Shown here piece after piece: positions 49,977 to 57,239 of a DNA stretch of 64,000 bases. How positions within the stretch are numbered: position 1 is the first letter of the stretch; each line of letters starts with the position of its first letter. The notes below the pieces were generated by a model. It did not search any database, had not been told where the DNA came from, and saw only the letters and a list, made by a program, of their open reading frames with translations. The stretch comes from Oscillospiraceae bacterium (GTDB lineage: Bacteria > Bacillota > Clostridia > Oscillospirales > Acutalibacteraceae). A program made the position numbers and the translations under genes. The stretch covers positions 1-64,000 of the forward strand of contig SVPE01000003.1 in assembly GCA_015066015.1 (NCBI GenBank), given 5' to 3'.

Positions 49977-52145
49977 ATGGCAAAAACACTGGTACTGGCT
50001 GAAAAGCCCTCAGTTGCAAGAGATATCGCCAGAGTACTTGGCTGCAAAGGAAAGGGAGACGGATGCATCAACGGTGACAAATATGTTGTTACCTGGGCAC
50101 TCGGTCACCTGGTAACCCTTGCAGACCCTGATGCTTATGACGATAAATACAAGGCATGGAGGCTCGAAGACCTGCCCATGCTCCCCGACAAAATGAAGCT
50201 CGTTACAATCAAGCAGACCTCTAAGCAGTACAGAATCGTTTCTGCGCTTATGAAAAGGCCCGACATTGACAAACTTGTAATCGCAACCGACGCAGGCCGC
50301 GAGGGTGAGCTTGTTGCGCGCTGGATTATGATGAAGGCTCACTGCAAGCTCCCCGCCTACCGTCTGTGGATTTCGTCACAGACTGACAAGGCAATAAGGG
50401 AAGGCTTTCAGAATCTCAGAAGCGCAAAGGAATACGACAACCTCTACTACTCTGCACAGGCAAGAGCTGAGGCTGACTGGCTCGTAGGTCTCAACACCAC
50501 AAGAGCCCTCACCTGTAAATATAACGCTTCGCTTTCTGCAGGACGTGTGCAGACACCTACCCTTGCCATGATTGTACAAAGAGAAGAAGAAATTCAGTCC
50601 TTTGTGCCCAAAACATACTACACCCTCAAGGGCGACTTCGGTGCCTTCAAGGCAACCTACCGCGACGGCAAAGGCAACACAAGATTTTCCGACAAGGATT
50701 TTGCCGAAAGCCTTTATAAATCCCTTCAGGGCAGAAATTACTCTGTTACAAAGCTGGAGAAGGCAACAAAAAGACAGAATCCTCCCGCAGCCTACGACCT
50801 CACAGAGCTTCAGCGCGATGCCAACAAAAAATACGGCTATTCGGCAAAGCAGACCCTTTCACTTATGCAGAGTCTTTACGAATACCACAAGGTACTCACC
50901 TACCCCCGTACAGATTCGCGCTACATAACGGATGACATCGTTGCAACTCTCCCCGAAAGGCTTCGTGCTATGGCAGTCGGCCCCTATCAGGCAAGTGCGA
51001 TGAGAATAGCAAGAGGTAAAATCGAAACCAAATATATCGTAAACAACGCCAAGGTTTCCGACCATCACGCTATCATCCCCACTGAGCAGAGTCCTAATCT
51101 TTCGAAGCTCTCCTACGAGGAAAGAAACATCTACGACCTTGTTGTAAGACGCTTTATGGCAGTGCTCAGCGAGCCTTTCGAATATGACGAGGTAAAGGTC
51201 GAAATTGCCGCAGACAAGGGAAGCTTCTTTGCCAAGGGCAAGACTCCCTTAAAGCAGGGCTGGAAGGAATTCTACGGCAACCTTGATGACGACGAAGACG
51301 ATGACAGCGATGACAAGGCACAGAGTCTGCCTCCCCTTAAGCAGGGTCAGGCGCTGACTCTCAAGGGCATAAAAATAACCGAAGGTAAGACAAAGCCTCC
51401 TGCAAGATATACAGAGGCAACTCTCCTTTCAGCTATGGAGAATCCCTCGAAGCAGATTACCGATAAAACCCTCAAGGCAGTAATCGAAACTACAAGCGGT
51501 CTCGGTACACCTGCAACAAGAGCCGACATAATCGAAAAGCTCTTCGACAACTTCTCAATTGAGCGTGTCGGCAAGGAAATTCATCCTACCGCAAAGGGCA
51601 AGCAGCTTGTAAAAATTGTCCCCGAAGATCTTAAATCGGCAACTCTTACGGCAAAGTGGGAGCAGCAGCTCCAGAATATCAGCAAGGGCAAGCAGAGCAT
51701 GAAGACCTTTATCGGTGAAATGCGAGAATACTCCACCTCCCTGGTTTCAAAGGTAATTGTTTCAGATGCTCAATACAATCACGAAAACGCCACCAAGGAC
51801 AAGTGTCCCGTATGCGGAAAGTATCTCCTCGAGGTCAACGGCAAAAAAGGCAAGATGCTTATCTGTCAGGACAGGGAGTGCGGCTACCGCAAGGGGCTGA
51901 CTCAGGTGACAAATGCACGTTGCCCCGAATGTCACAAGAAGCTTGAGCTTCGTGGTGAAGGTGATAAAAAGCTCTTTGTGTGCAAGTGCGGATACCGTGA
52001 AAGGCTTTCCGACTTCAACAAGCGTAAGCAGGACAGCGGAGCGAATAAGTTTGATGTGATGAATTATATGAAAAAACAGCAGAAAGAAGAAAAAGGCAAG
52101 CCTGATAATAATCCGATGGCGGATTTGCTCAAGGATTTCTTCTAA
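49977..52145 (+). CDS. topB: DNA topoisomerase III
   Basis: A 722-aa type IA topoisomerase. TOPRIM domain at the N-terminus (LVLAEKPSVARDIARVLG in 4-21; ATDAGREGELVARW about 101-114), catalytic Tyr in LTYPRTDSRY (about 303-312), and C-terminal zinc ribbons (CPVCGKYLLEVNGKKGKMLIC in parts; CPECHKKLELRGEGDKKLFVCKC in parts). An acidic insert (DDDEDDDSDD, about 440-449) and a basic tail are seen. Decatenates replicating DNA. TCGGAGG precedes the ATG. Unlike plasmid TopB genes there is no mobile context here. Confidence 0.96.
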   Translation: MAKTLVLAEKPSVARDIARVLGCKGKGDGCINGDKYVVTWALGHLVTLADPDAYDDKYKAWRLEDLPMLPDKMKLVTIKQTSKQYRIVSALMKRPDIDKLVIATDAGREGELVARWIMMKAHCKLPAYRLWISSQTDKAIREGFQNLRSAKEYDNLYYSAQARAEADWLVGLNTTRALTCKYNASLSAGRVQTPTLAMIVQREEEIQSFVPKTYYTLKGDFGAFKATYRDGKGNTRFSDKDFAESLYKSLQGRNYSVTKLEKATKRQNPPAAYDLTELQRDANKKYGYSAKQTLSLMQSLYEYHKVLTYPRTDSRYITDDIVATLPERLRAMAVGPYQASAMRIARGKIETKYIVNNAKVSDHHAIIPTEQSPNLSKLSYEERNIYDLVVRRFMAVLSEPFEYDEVKVEIAADKGSFFAKGKTPLKQGWKEFYGNLDDDEDDDSDDKAQSLPPLKQGQALTLKGIKITEGKTKPPARYTEATLLSAMENPSKQITDKTLKAVIETTSGLGTPATRADIIEKLFDNFSIERVGKEIHPTAKGKQLVKIVPEDLKSATLTAKWEQQLQNISKGKQSMKTFIGEMREYSTSLVSKVIVSDAQYNHENATKDKCPVCGKYLLEVNGKKGKMLICQDRECGYRKGLTQVTNARCPECHKKLELRGEGDKKLFVCKCGYRERLSDFNKRKQDSGANKFDVMNYMKKQQKEEKGKPDNNPMADLLKDFF

Positions 52146-52154
52146 ATTATATTC

Positions 52155-52185
52155 ACAGCTGTGCTTCAGGGCACGGCTGTTTTTT
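52155..52185 (+). terminator. rho-independent terminator of topB
   Basis: Ten base pairs (52155-52164 with 52171-52180, one G-T), six-base loop, and a run of T (52180-52185). It starts ten bases after the topB stop codon. Confidence 0.9.
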
Positions 52186-52215
52186 GTCGGAATGTATGCG
52201 TCCGGGCATAAAAAG

Positions 52216-52233
52216 GACACGGCAAGCCGTGTC
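52216..52233. repeat. short palindrome GACACGGC-aa-GCCGTGTC
   Basis: A perfect eight-base inverted repeat with a two-base centre, at the left edge of the repeat-rich island between topB and the DUF896 gene. No T-run follows. Likely part of a dispersed palindromic repeat. Confidence 0.6.
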
Positions 52234-52287
52234 GCTACAGTAATGCTTCAAGTGGCGGAATATCTTTACCCTTTACGCAAAGCATTT

Positions 52288-52303
52288 CCCGCGATTGCGA
52301 ATT
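52288..52303 (+). repeat. direct repeat CCCGCGATTGCGAATT, copy 1
   Basis: Sixteen bases identical to 53419-53434, with similar sequence (AAGCRTTY) before both. The two copies bracket the orphan membrane protein gene and its palindromes. Confidence 0.7.
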
Positions 52304-52315
52304 GTGAATTGTTTC

Positions 52316-52429
52316 ACTCCCTCCGTCGGCAGAGCCGCCACCTCCCTCATACCGCAACGGTGTTGCTGAGGGAGGCTCATAGGCTCCCTGGTAAGGGAGC
52401 CGGCAAGATGAGCTCTTGACTGAGGGAGT
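52316..52429. repeat. multi-hairpin palindromic repeat element
   Basis: ACTCCCTC (52316-52323) pairs with GAGGGAGT (52422-52429) and encloses four hairpins: 52327-52330 with 52334-52337; 52341-52349 with 52367-52375 (nine pairs, then GCAAC/GTTGC inside); 52382-52389 with 52394-52401 (eight pairs, four-base loop); 52404-52408 with 52414-52418. No ORF. The CTCCCTC/GAGGGAG-rich design looks like dispersed non-coding repeats I associate with gut Clostridia; that link is from memory. Confidence 0.7.
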
Positions 52430-52451
52430 ATTATCCGTCCAATTCACCGTG

Positions 52452-53183
52452 TCATTTATTTTCAGTTAACACAGAGAACGTCCCTCTGTGTTTTTCTCTG
52501 TGTTTTTTCAACCAATTTACGAACATTGCTCCAGTTACGGCTATTACTAATCCGCCAAAAATGGCTTTCCCAAAACTAAACTCTGTTCCACTCGTCTGTA
52601 ATAATATCTGATATTGATTACCATTGCTTCGTGAAAGCTCTGTAAAATTGCCATAAGTTTTTTTACAACTGTATAACCACTCACCGCTGACAAATTCATT
52701 TTCTCTTAATCTTTCATAGAGACCAATGTTTGTGGCTGAACCATCAGGTATTGAATAGTTTCGTAATTCCTGCGTTTCCAAATTATAAACAAGAACAGAT
52801 TTATAAAAATATATGTTGACAGTTTCTTGAGTAAGCTCCACTGCTAAATCAAAGGGTGTTGTGAAAGACAACTCTTCAACAAATTTTCCATCAGCATCGT
52901 ATAAATCTATGTATACCTTTTCAAAATCCGTGCCATTACGTTGGTCCATATCTATATGCCTAGCATAAATAGCAAAGCAACCATCTTCCCGTGCCGTTGC
53001 TTGCATAAAATAATCATATCTTGAACAAACCTTGCTAACAGAAAACTCCAAGTTTTCAGGTATATCAATTTCATCTATTACCGTTATATTGGCAAACTCC
53101 AACGAAGAAGCATTAATTAAACAGAACGAACAAAACATTAAAACTAAAATAGTTTGCATAATTGTTCTTTTAATTTTATTCAT
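52452..53183 (-). CDS. orphan membrane-anchored protein of unknown function
   Basis: I do not recognise this 243-aa protein. It has an N-terminal signal or anchor segment (IMQTILVLMFCSFCLINA, about 8-25), a beta-rich outer domain (about 30-200, with YIDLYDADGKFVEELSF and NIYFYKSVLVYNLETQEL, which recall beta-propeller-like repeats), a second helix (AIFGGLVIAVTGAMFVNWL, about 210-228) and a basic tail KKHREKHRG. The tail is encoded by a palindromic repeat (52468-52504), so the repeat has become coding. The start at 53183 has GGAGG eight bases upstream; longer starts run into the palindrome at 53206. Base composition is more AT-rich than the flanking topB and DUF896 genes. Flanked by repeats on both sides; acquisition by transfer is likely. 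Confidence 0.75.
   Translation of the reverse strand: MNKIKRTIMQTILVLMFCSFCLINASSLEFANITVIDEIDIPENLEFSVSKVCSRYDYFMQATAREDGCFAIYARHIDMDQRNGTDFEKVYIDLYDADGKFVEELSFTTPFDLAVELTQETVNIYFYKSVLVYNLETQELRNYSIPDGSATNIGLYERLRENEFVSGEWLYSCKKTYGNFTELSRSNGNQYQILLQTSGTEFSFGKAIFGGLVIAVTGAMFVNWLKKHREKHRGTFSVLTENK
52468..52504. repeat. palindrome overlapping the 3' end of the orphan gene
   Basis: AACACAGAG (52468-52476) pairs with CTCTGTGTT (52484-52492), or AACACAGAGAA (52468-52478) with TTCTCTGTGTT (52494-52504). It lies in the coding end of the orphan gene. The ACAGAG/GGGACG vocabulary is shared with the palindrome at 53206-53251. Confidence 0.65.
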
Positions 53184-53205
53184 CTCGTACATCCTCCAAT
53201 GCAAC

Positions 53206-53251
53206 ACAGGGGACGGTTAGCGGCTGGTTTTTCACGCTAACCGTCCCCTGT
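53206..53251. repeat. 17-bp perfect inverted repeat (ACAGGGGACGGTTAGCG)
   Basis: Positions 53206-53222 pair perfectly with 53235-53251 around a 12-base loop. It lies 23 bases upstream of the orphan gene. GGGGACGGTT/AACCGTCCCC palindromes are known to me as a widespread REP-type repeat in Firmicutes (from memory). On the minus strand the stem is not followed by T, so it is not a plain terminator. Confidence 0.8.
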
Positions 53252-53302
53252 CTTATGTTGGCTTCCTCAGCAAGCCGTTCCATATGTTTCTCTGAATTGT
53301 CA

Positions 53303-53372
53303 TAGCCCTCTACGTCACTTCGTGCCGCCTCACCCGAAGGGAGAGGCAAGAAAAGCCCCCTGATGAGAGGCT
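53303..53372. repeat. third palindromic repeat element
   Basis: An outer pairing AGCC-TCT (about 53303-53310) with AGAGGCT (about 53366-53372) encloses CAC-TTC-GTG (53316-53324) and the hairpin 53327-53347 (GCCTC/GAGGC plus CCC/GGG around GAA). No ORF. It resembles the 52316-52429 element in design and in its CCTC/GAGG content. Confidence 0.55.
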
Positions 53373-53418
53373 GAAAATTCCCGTGGCGGGTACCGTTTTT
53401 CACTTACCCGAAGCGTTC

Positions 53419-53434
53419 CCCGCGATTGCGAATT
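53419..53434 (+). repeat. direct repeat CCCGCGATTGCGAATT, copy 2
   Basis: Identical to 52288-52303. It is followed by a further ATTGCGAATT copy (53439-53448) that touches the end of the DUF896 gene (stop at 53447), so the repeat island abuts this gene. Confidence 0.7.
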
Positions 53435-53446
53435 CCGCATTGCGAA

Positions 53447-53662
53447 TTACTTCTTCCCCTTGCGCTCGACCTTGCGCTTGTTGCCCTTTTCGTCAACAAT
53501 GTAAGTGTTTTCAAGCTGACCGACAAGGCTTTCCTTGAAGGAATCGATGTAAAGTCTTCTGAGCTTCTGCTGTTCAGCCTTTTCCTCCTCGGTGAGTCCC
53601 TCGGGGGTTTTTGACTTTCTCGCAAGAGCGTTGATTCTGTCAATCTGTTCCTGTGTTACCAT
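53447..53662 (-). CDS. DUF896 (YnzC-type) small protein
   Basis: A 71-aa protein with the family core TQEQIDRINALARKSK and LTEEEKAEQQKLRRLYI, two helices forming a hairpin, and a basic tail ending in KRKVERKGKK. Bacillus YnzC is of similar size; function is poorly known, with SOS-linked relatives reported. The ATG at 53662 shares its A with the TAA stop of the upstream ArsC/Spx gene, and GGAGG is inside that gene; a longer start at 53701 is not supported. Coupled translation with the ArsC/Spx gene. Confidence 0.88.
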   Translation of the reverse strand: MVTQEQIDRINALARKSKTPEGLTEEEKAEQQKLRRLYIDSFKESLVGQLENTYIVDEKGNKRKVERKGKK

Positions 53663-54015
53663 TACTTTTCCTCCTCCCATTTTTTCCATTCGTCGGGACA
53701 ATAGCCCAAGGTTGCCTTCTTGCCGTTGCGGACAATGGGCGTTTTAAACATCTCCTGATTGTCAAGAAGCTTTTCAAGCTTTGCATCCTCGGAAGCGAGA
53801 TATTTTATAAATGACTTTTCGTAAGCCTTGCTTTTTTCGTTGACAAGGTCTTCAAGCTTACAGCCGAGACTGCGCTTTATGCTTTCGTACTCACCCTTGC
53901 TCATACCGAATTTTGCAAGGTCTACAAACTGAAACTTTATACCGCGCTCCTTGAAATAGCGTTGTGCTTTTTTTGTGTCGAAGCACTTGTTTGTGCCGTA
54001 AATCTGTATATTCAT
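53662..54015 (-). CDS. ArsC/Spx-family thioredoxin-fold protein
   Basis: A 117-aa protein of the arsenate reductase/Spx fold: CFDTKKAQRYF (11-21) has a single N-terminal Cys (CxxT rather than CxxC), and FKTPIVRNGKKATLGYCPDEWKKW in parts (about 89-112) is the TP-loop and C-terminal end. It could be a glutathione/thioredoxin-linked reductase or a redox sensor; it lacks the CxxC switch of Spx. AGGAGAG precedes the ATG. Own promoter (54044-54072); followed by the coupled DUF896 gene. Confidence 0.88.
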   Translation of the reverse strand: MNIQIYGTNKCFDTKKAQRYFKERGIKFQFVDLAKFGMSKGEYESIKRSLGCKLEDLVNEKSKAYEKSFIKYLASEDAKLEKLLDNQEMFKTPIVRNGKKATLGYCPDEWKKWEEEK

Positions 54016-54043
54016 AGGCTCTCCTTTGTTTTTTACTTACTAT

Positions 54044-54072
54044 ATTTTAATGTATAAAGACGTTTTTGTAAA
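54044..54072 (-). promoter_or_regulatory. promoter of the ArsC/Spx-DUF896 operon
   Basis: On the minus strand, TTTACA (54067-54072), a 17-base spacer and TAAAAT (54044-54049). It is back-to-back with the thiN promoter, only eight bases apart. Confidence 0.7.
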
Positions 54073-54080
54073 GAGGTTTA

Positions 54081-54109
54081 TTGAATTTAGCTTTTGTCTG
54101 TGATATACT
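54081..54109 (+). promoter_or_regulatory. promoter of thiN
   Basis: TTGAAT (54081-54086), a 17-base spacer and TATACT (54104-54109). The start site is near 54116, 30 bases before the ATG. No TPP riboswitch is seen in the short leader. Confidence 0.7.
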
Positions 54110-54145
54110 TGATATCAGCCAGCAAAAACAGTGAGGATTTGAATT

Positions 54146-54772
54146 ATGAGCGCTTACGGTAAAAATATTTGTTATATAATCGGTGCAGGCGACGTGCCCG
54201 ACTCAACAGACATAAAAGCAACCGACGGAGATTTCATTATCTGTGCCGACGGAGGCTTCAGGTATAATATGCTCCTTGGCAGAATGTGCGACCTGGTTGT
54301 GGGCGACTTCGACTCTCTCGGAGTGACTCCCGAATTTGAAAACAAGGTTGTCCTCCCCTGCGAAAAGGATTTCACCGATATGAAAACCGCCGTTGACGAG
54401 GGGCTTAAACGCGGCTACGGTGAGTTTGTCATTTTCGGTGCACTCGGAGGCGAAAGGGCTGACCACTCCGTTGCAAACATTGCTCTTTTGTCCTACATCT
54501 GCAGTAAAGGTGCAAGAGGAAGACTCATTCACGAAAACAGAGTTTTCCTCGGTTTCGCAGACAGTAAAGTTAATCTGCCCGTAAGAGATAGCGGTTATAT
54601 TTCGGTTTTCTCCCTTTGTGATGAAAGCCGCGAGGTTACAATCAAGGGGCTTAAGTACTGTGTGGAAAAAGTGAATCTGCGCGCCGATACACCCTACGGA
54701 GTTAGCAACGAATTCATCGGAGAAGAAGCTGAAATTAGCGTCGGGAACGGCAGATTGCTTGTTATATATTAA
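54146..54772 (+). CDS. thiN: thiamine pyrophosphokinase
   Basis: A 208-aa enzyme that makes thiamine diphosphate from thiamine and ATP. CADGGFRYN (about 32-40), GDFDSLG (about 53-59), the DFTDMKTAV motif (about 76-84) and GALGGERADHSVANI (about 98-112) are all present; the C-terminal beta domain binds thiamine (TPYGVSNEF). GAGGATT precedes the ATG. Stand-alone gene, which fits an organism that salvages thiamine. Confidence 0.95.
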   Translation: MSAYGKNICYIIGAGDVPDSTDIKATDGDFIICADGGFRYNMLLGRMCDLVVGDFDSLGVTPEFENKVVLPCEKDFTDMKTAVDEGLKRGYGEFVIFGALGGERADHSVANIALLSYICSKGARGRLIHENRVFLGFADSKVNLPVRDSGYISVFSLCDESREVTIKGLKYCVEKVNLRADTPYGVSNEFIGEEAEISVGNGRLLVIY

Positions 54773-54842
54773 GAAAAAATAATTACTGCGAAAATCATCG
54801 GTCAAAAATTTAACATTAAATGTAAAATAAGTTATGAGATAT

Positions 54843-54886
54843 AAAAATGCGGTCACGGAGAATTCACTCTGTGACCGCTTGTTTTA
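54843..54886. terminator. bidirectional terminator between thiN and the 747-aa protein gene
   Basis: GCGGTCAC (54849-54856) pairs with GTGACCGC (54871-54878), plus four inner pairs. T-rich tracts follow on both strands (TTGTTTT on plus, ATTTTTAT on minus). Confidence 0.88.
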
Positions 54887-54894
54887 ATTTCTGT

Positions 54895-57138
54895 TTATGC
54901 TGCTGCGCTTCCTACAACGCCGCCAATGGTATCAACAACAGTATCGACTGTACTCATAGCCTCAGCTGCTGCATCTGTCTCAACTCCGAGTGTACCTGTG
55001 AGCACATTTGCAATTGCGGAAAGGTTACCCTCCTGCTTTGCAATTTCAAGGATGAGTGAAGAGATTGACATAAACACTGCTTCCCTATCGCCTACGATTT
55101 CGAAACGCTCACCGCCGATATCACCACTGGCAGCAACTCTTGCAGTACCGAGCTTTTCAAGTGCTGTGAAGTCATATTCAGGAAGTGTGATGCCGAAGTC
55201 AGCAACAACCATATTGAGAAGCTCATTTATGGGAAGAAGCTGCATACCTGCCTTATTGATAATGTCGGGGTCTCTCTGAGCAACTGCTGCTGCCTTGTTG
55301 TAGCTTGCAACAAAGTCGGGAAGGAATTCGCAAAGGTAAGTAATGGGTGAAGCCATAAGAGGATCCATGATTTTAAGAACCTGCTCAACTACAAATTCCA
55401 TACGCTTTGCAGCGTCAAGACCTGAGTAAAGGATGAAGTCCTTGATATTGGGCATAGGACCTGTATGAAGTGCCTCAAATATGGGAACAAGTGCCTCTTC
55501 ATAAGATGTGGGACAAGCAAGAAGGCACATTGCAAGAGCATCACCGAAATGCTCTGAGCCTGCGGCACAGGCCTTAACAAAGGTTGCTCTGTCGCCCGGT
55601 GTGATACCGAAGGGAATTACGCCGATATCTGCCCAGGTCTTACCTGCCTGCTGTGCTTCCATCATATAAGCATATGCGCCGGGGAAATCCTTTTTAAGTG
55701 CGGCAAAGACAAGGTCGGAGATTTCCTTGGAGCACATCTTTGCAGTAAGCTTTGCTACGGTTGTTGCAAAGGAGTCTGTAAAGATCATGCCCTCAACGCT
55801 GAAGTCGGAAAGTGAGCCGACGATAATTGCATCAATTGTATTGATAGCTGCTGAAACAGTGCTTTCAGTTGCAGGGAACTTGAACATTGCACTGAAGTCC
55901 TTGCTTTCAGCATTGTAGGCATCAACCTCTGCCTGAACATCAGGAGCAGTTCTGCCCTGAATCTTGGAAAGAAGGTCAACGAAGTCTGCAAGGAATACTC
56001 TGAGAATGTCGCTGTTGAGGATTTCACCTGCAACGCCCTGCTGAAGTGCTTCACTCTTGAAATCCTTTGTAAGGAGCTTGTCAACAAAGTCGAAGTTATT
56101 CTCATAAACAAGAGTATCAAGGATAAAGCCTGCAAAGTAGCTGAACACTGCTTCTCTGTCGCCGTTGATTCTTACTCTTTCGCCGCCGTTGGCGCCGCTT
56201 TCGTCAACCATTGCAGTACCTAAGGTTGTAACGTGAGCAATATCAAGAGCAGGAACCTTGAGGCCTGCACCTGCAAGCACCTCGTTGAGAAGTCCGTCAA
56301 TTGTGGGCATTACAAGGTTTGCTCTCTTTTCAACGCCCTTCTTACTGTTGAGGAATTCTGCCGCTGCAGTATAATTCTTAAAGAAGTCGGGTGCAATCTC
56401 ACAAAGGTAGGAAAGAGGTGCTGCCTTAAGAGGCTCGATAATCATAAGAATCTTGCCGATAAGAAGCTCCATTCTCTTGCTGCCTGAAAGACCTGTTGAT
56501 GTAACAAACTTACCAAAGGTAGGCATAGGTCCTGTATGTGTGGATTCAAGTGCGGGAACAAGTGCATCGTTATAGGATGAGGGTGCATTAAGGATAACTG
56601 AAAGAAGGTTGTCACCGAATGCTTCACTGCCTGCGGCGCTTGCCTTGATGAAGGTTTCCTTATCACCGGGAGTGATGCCGAAGGGAATTACACCGACATC
56701 TGCCCAGGTTTTGCCTGCTTCCTTCTGTGTTTTGATAAATTCATATGCATCGGGGAAGCTCTTTTTTACGTCCTTGAATTTGATGTTTGCAAATTCTTCG
56801 CCGATAAGCTCAGCAGTAAAACGCGAAATAAGAGTTGCAACCTCATCGGTATAAAGAAGCTCATCAATGTTTACCATTGAAATAATGCTGATAAGCTGAG
56901 AGTCTATTCTGTCAAGACGCTTACTGAGCTCATCCTCACTCATGCTCTTATAATATGAGCTCGTGTCGGGCGCGGAGCTGTTGTAGAGGTCTACCTCCTC
57001 CTGACAGTCGATTTTTTCACCGCCGATAATATTCACCGAGCCGCCGATGATTGCAGTAAGTGCTATAACAACGGCAAGGACTATGCTGACCGTTTTAAGC
57101 ATCTTCGGATTATTCATAAGATTATTGATGAAATTCAT
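54895..57138 (-). CDS. 747-aa membrane-anchored protein with an internal tandem duplication, function unknown
   Basis: I do not recognise this protein. One N-terminal membrane helix (about 15-38, LKTVSIVLAVVIALTAIIGG) anchors a large outer region made of two related halves, about 44-395 and 401-715. The motif AGKTWADVGVIPFGITPGD (141-159) recurs as AGKTWADIGVIPFGITPGD (498-516), 357 residues on; HTGPMP (201-206 and 558-563), SYLCE/TYLCE (243-247 and 600-604) and GGERVRINGDREAVF / GGERFEIVGDREAVF (318-332 and 675-689) keep the same order. Each half starts with CQEEVDLYN / VQAEVDAYN. Mostly helical, few cysteines. A C-terminal tail rich in Ala, Val and Thr follows. Own promoter; monocistronic. 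Confidence 0.8.
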   Translation of the reverse strand: MNFINNLMNNPKMLKTVSIVLAVVIALTAIIGGSVNIIGGEKIDCQEEVDLYNSSAPDTSSYYKSMSEDELSKRLDRIDSQLISIISMVNIDELLYTDEVATLISRFTAELIGEEFANIKFKDVKKSFPDAYEFIKTQKEAGKTWADVGVIPFGITPGDKETFIKASAAGSEAFGDNLLSVILNAPSSYNDALVPALESTHTGPMPTFGKFVTSTGLSGSKRMELLIGKILMIIEPLKAAPLSYLCEIAPDFFKNYTAAAEFLNSKKGVEKRANLVMPTIDGLLNEVLAGAGLKVPALDIAHVTTLGTAMVDESGANGGERVRINGDREAVFSYFAGFILDTLVYENNFDFVDKLLTKDFKSEALQQGVAGEILNSDILRVFLADFVDLLSKIQGRTAPDVQAEVDAYNAESKDFSAMFKFPATESTVSAAINTIDAIIVGSLSDFSVEGMIFTDSFATTVAKLTAKMCSKEISDLVFAALKKDFPGAYAYMMEAQQAGKTWADIGVIPFGITPGDRATFVKACAAGSEHFGDALAMCLLACPTSYEEALVPIFEALHTGPMPNIKDFILYSGLDAAKRMEFVVEQVLKIMDPLMASPITYLCEFLPDFVASYNKAAAVAQRDPDIINKAGMQLLPINELLNMVVADFGITLPEYDFTALEKLGTARVAASGDIGGERFEIVGDREAVFMSISSLILEIAKQEGNLSAIANVLTGTLGVETDAAAEAMSTVDTVVDTIGGVVGSAAA

Positions 57139-57194
57139 TTATATCATGCTCCTTTTTTAATCGCAATAATACATTTTATAAAATACCTAGTATA

Positions 57195-57223
57195 TTTATA
57201 TCAAAAAACAAGCATAAAGTCAA
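57195..57223 (-). promoter_or_regulatory. promoter of the 747-aa protein gene
   Basis: On the minus strand, TTGACT (57218-57223), a 17-base spacer and TATAAA (57195-57200). The leader of about 50 bases ends in AAAGGAG. Confidence 0.7.
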
Positions 57224-57239
57224 GAAAAAAATGAAAAGA

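Noticed and set aside
53176-53643. Plus/minus frames of 62-79 codons in the repeat island and across the DUF896 gene
   Set aside because: They run through palindromes or lie antisense to DUF896; no start signal.
54016-54145. TPP riboswitch in front of thiN
   Set aside because: The leader is only about 30 bases and has none of the conserved THI-box sequence.
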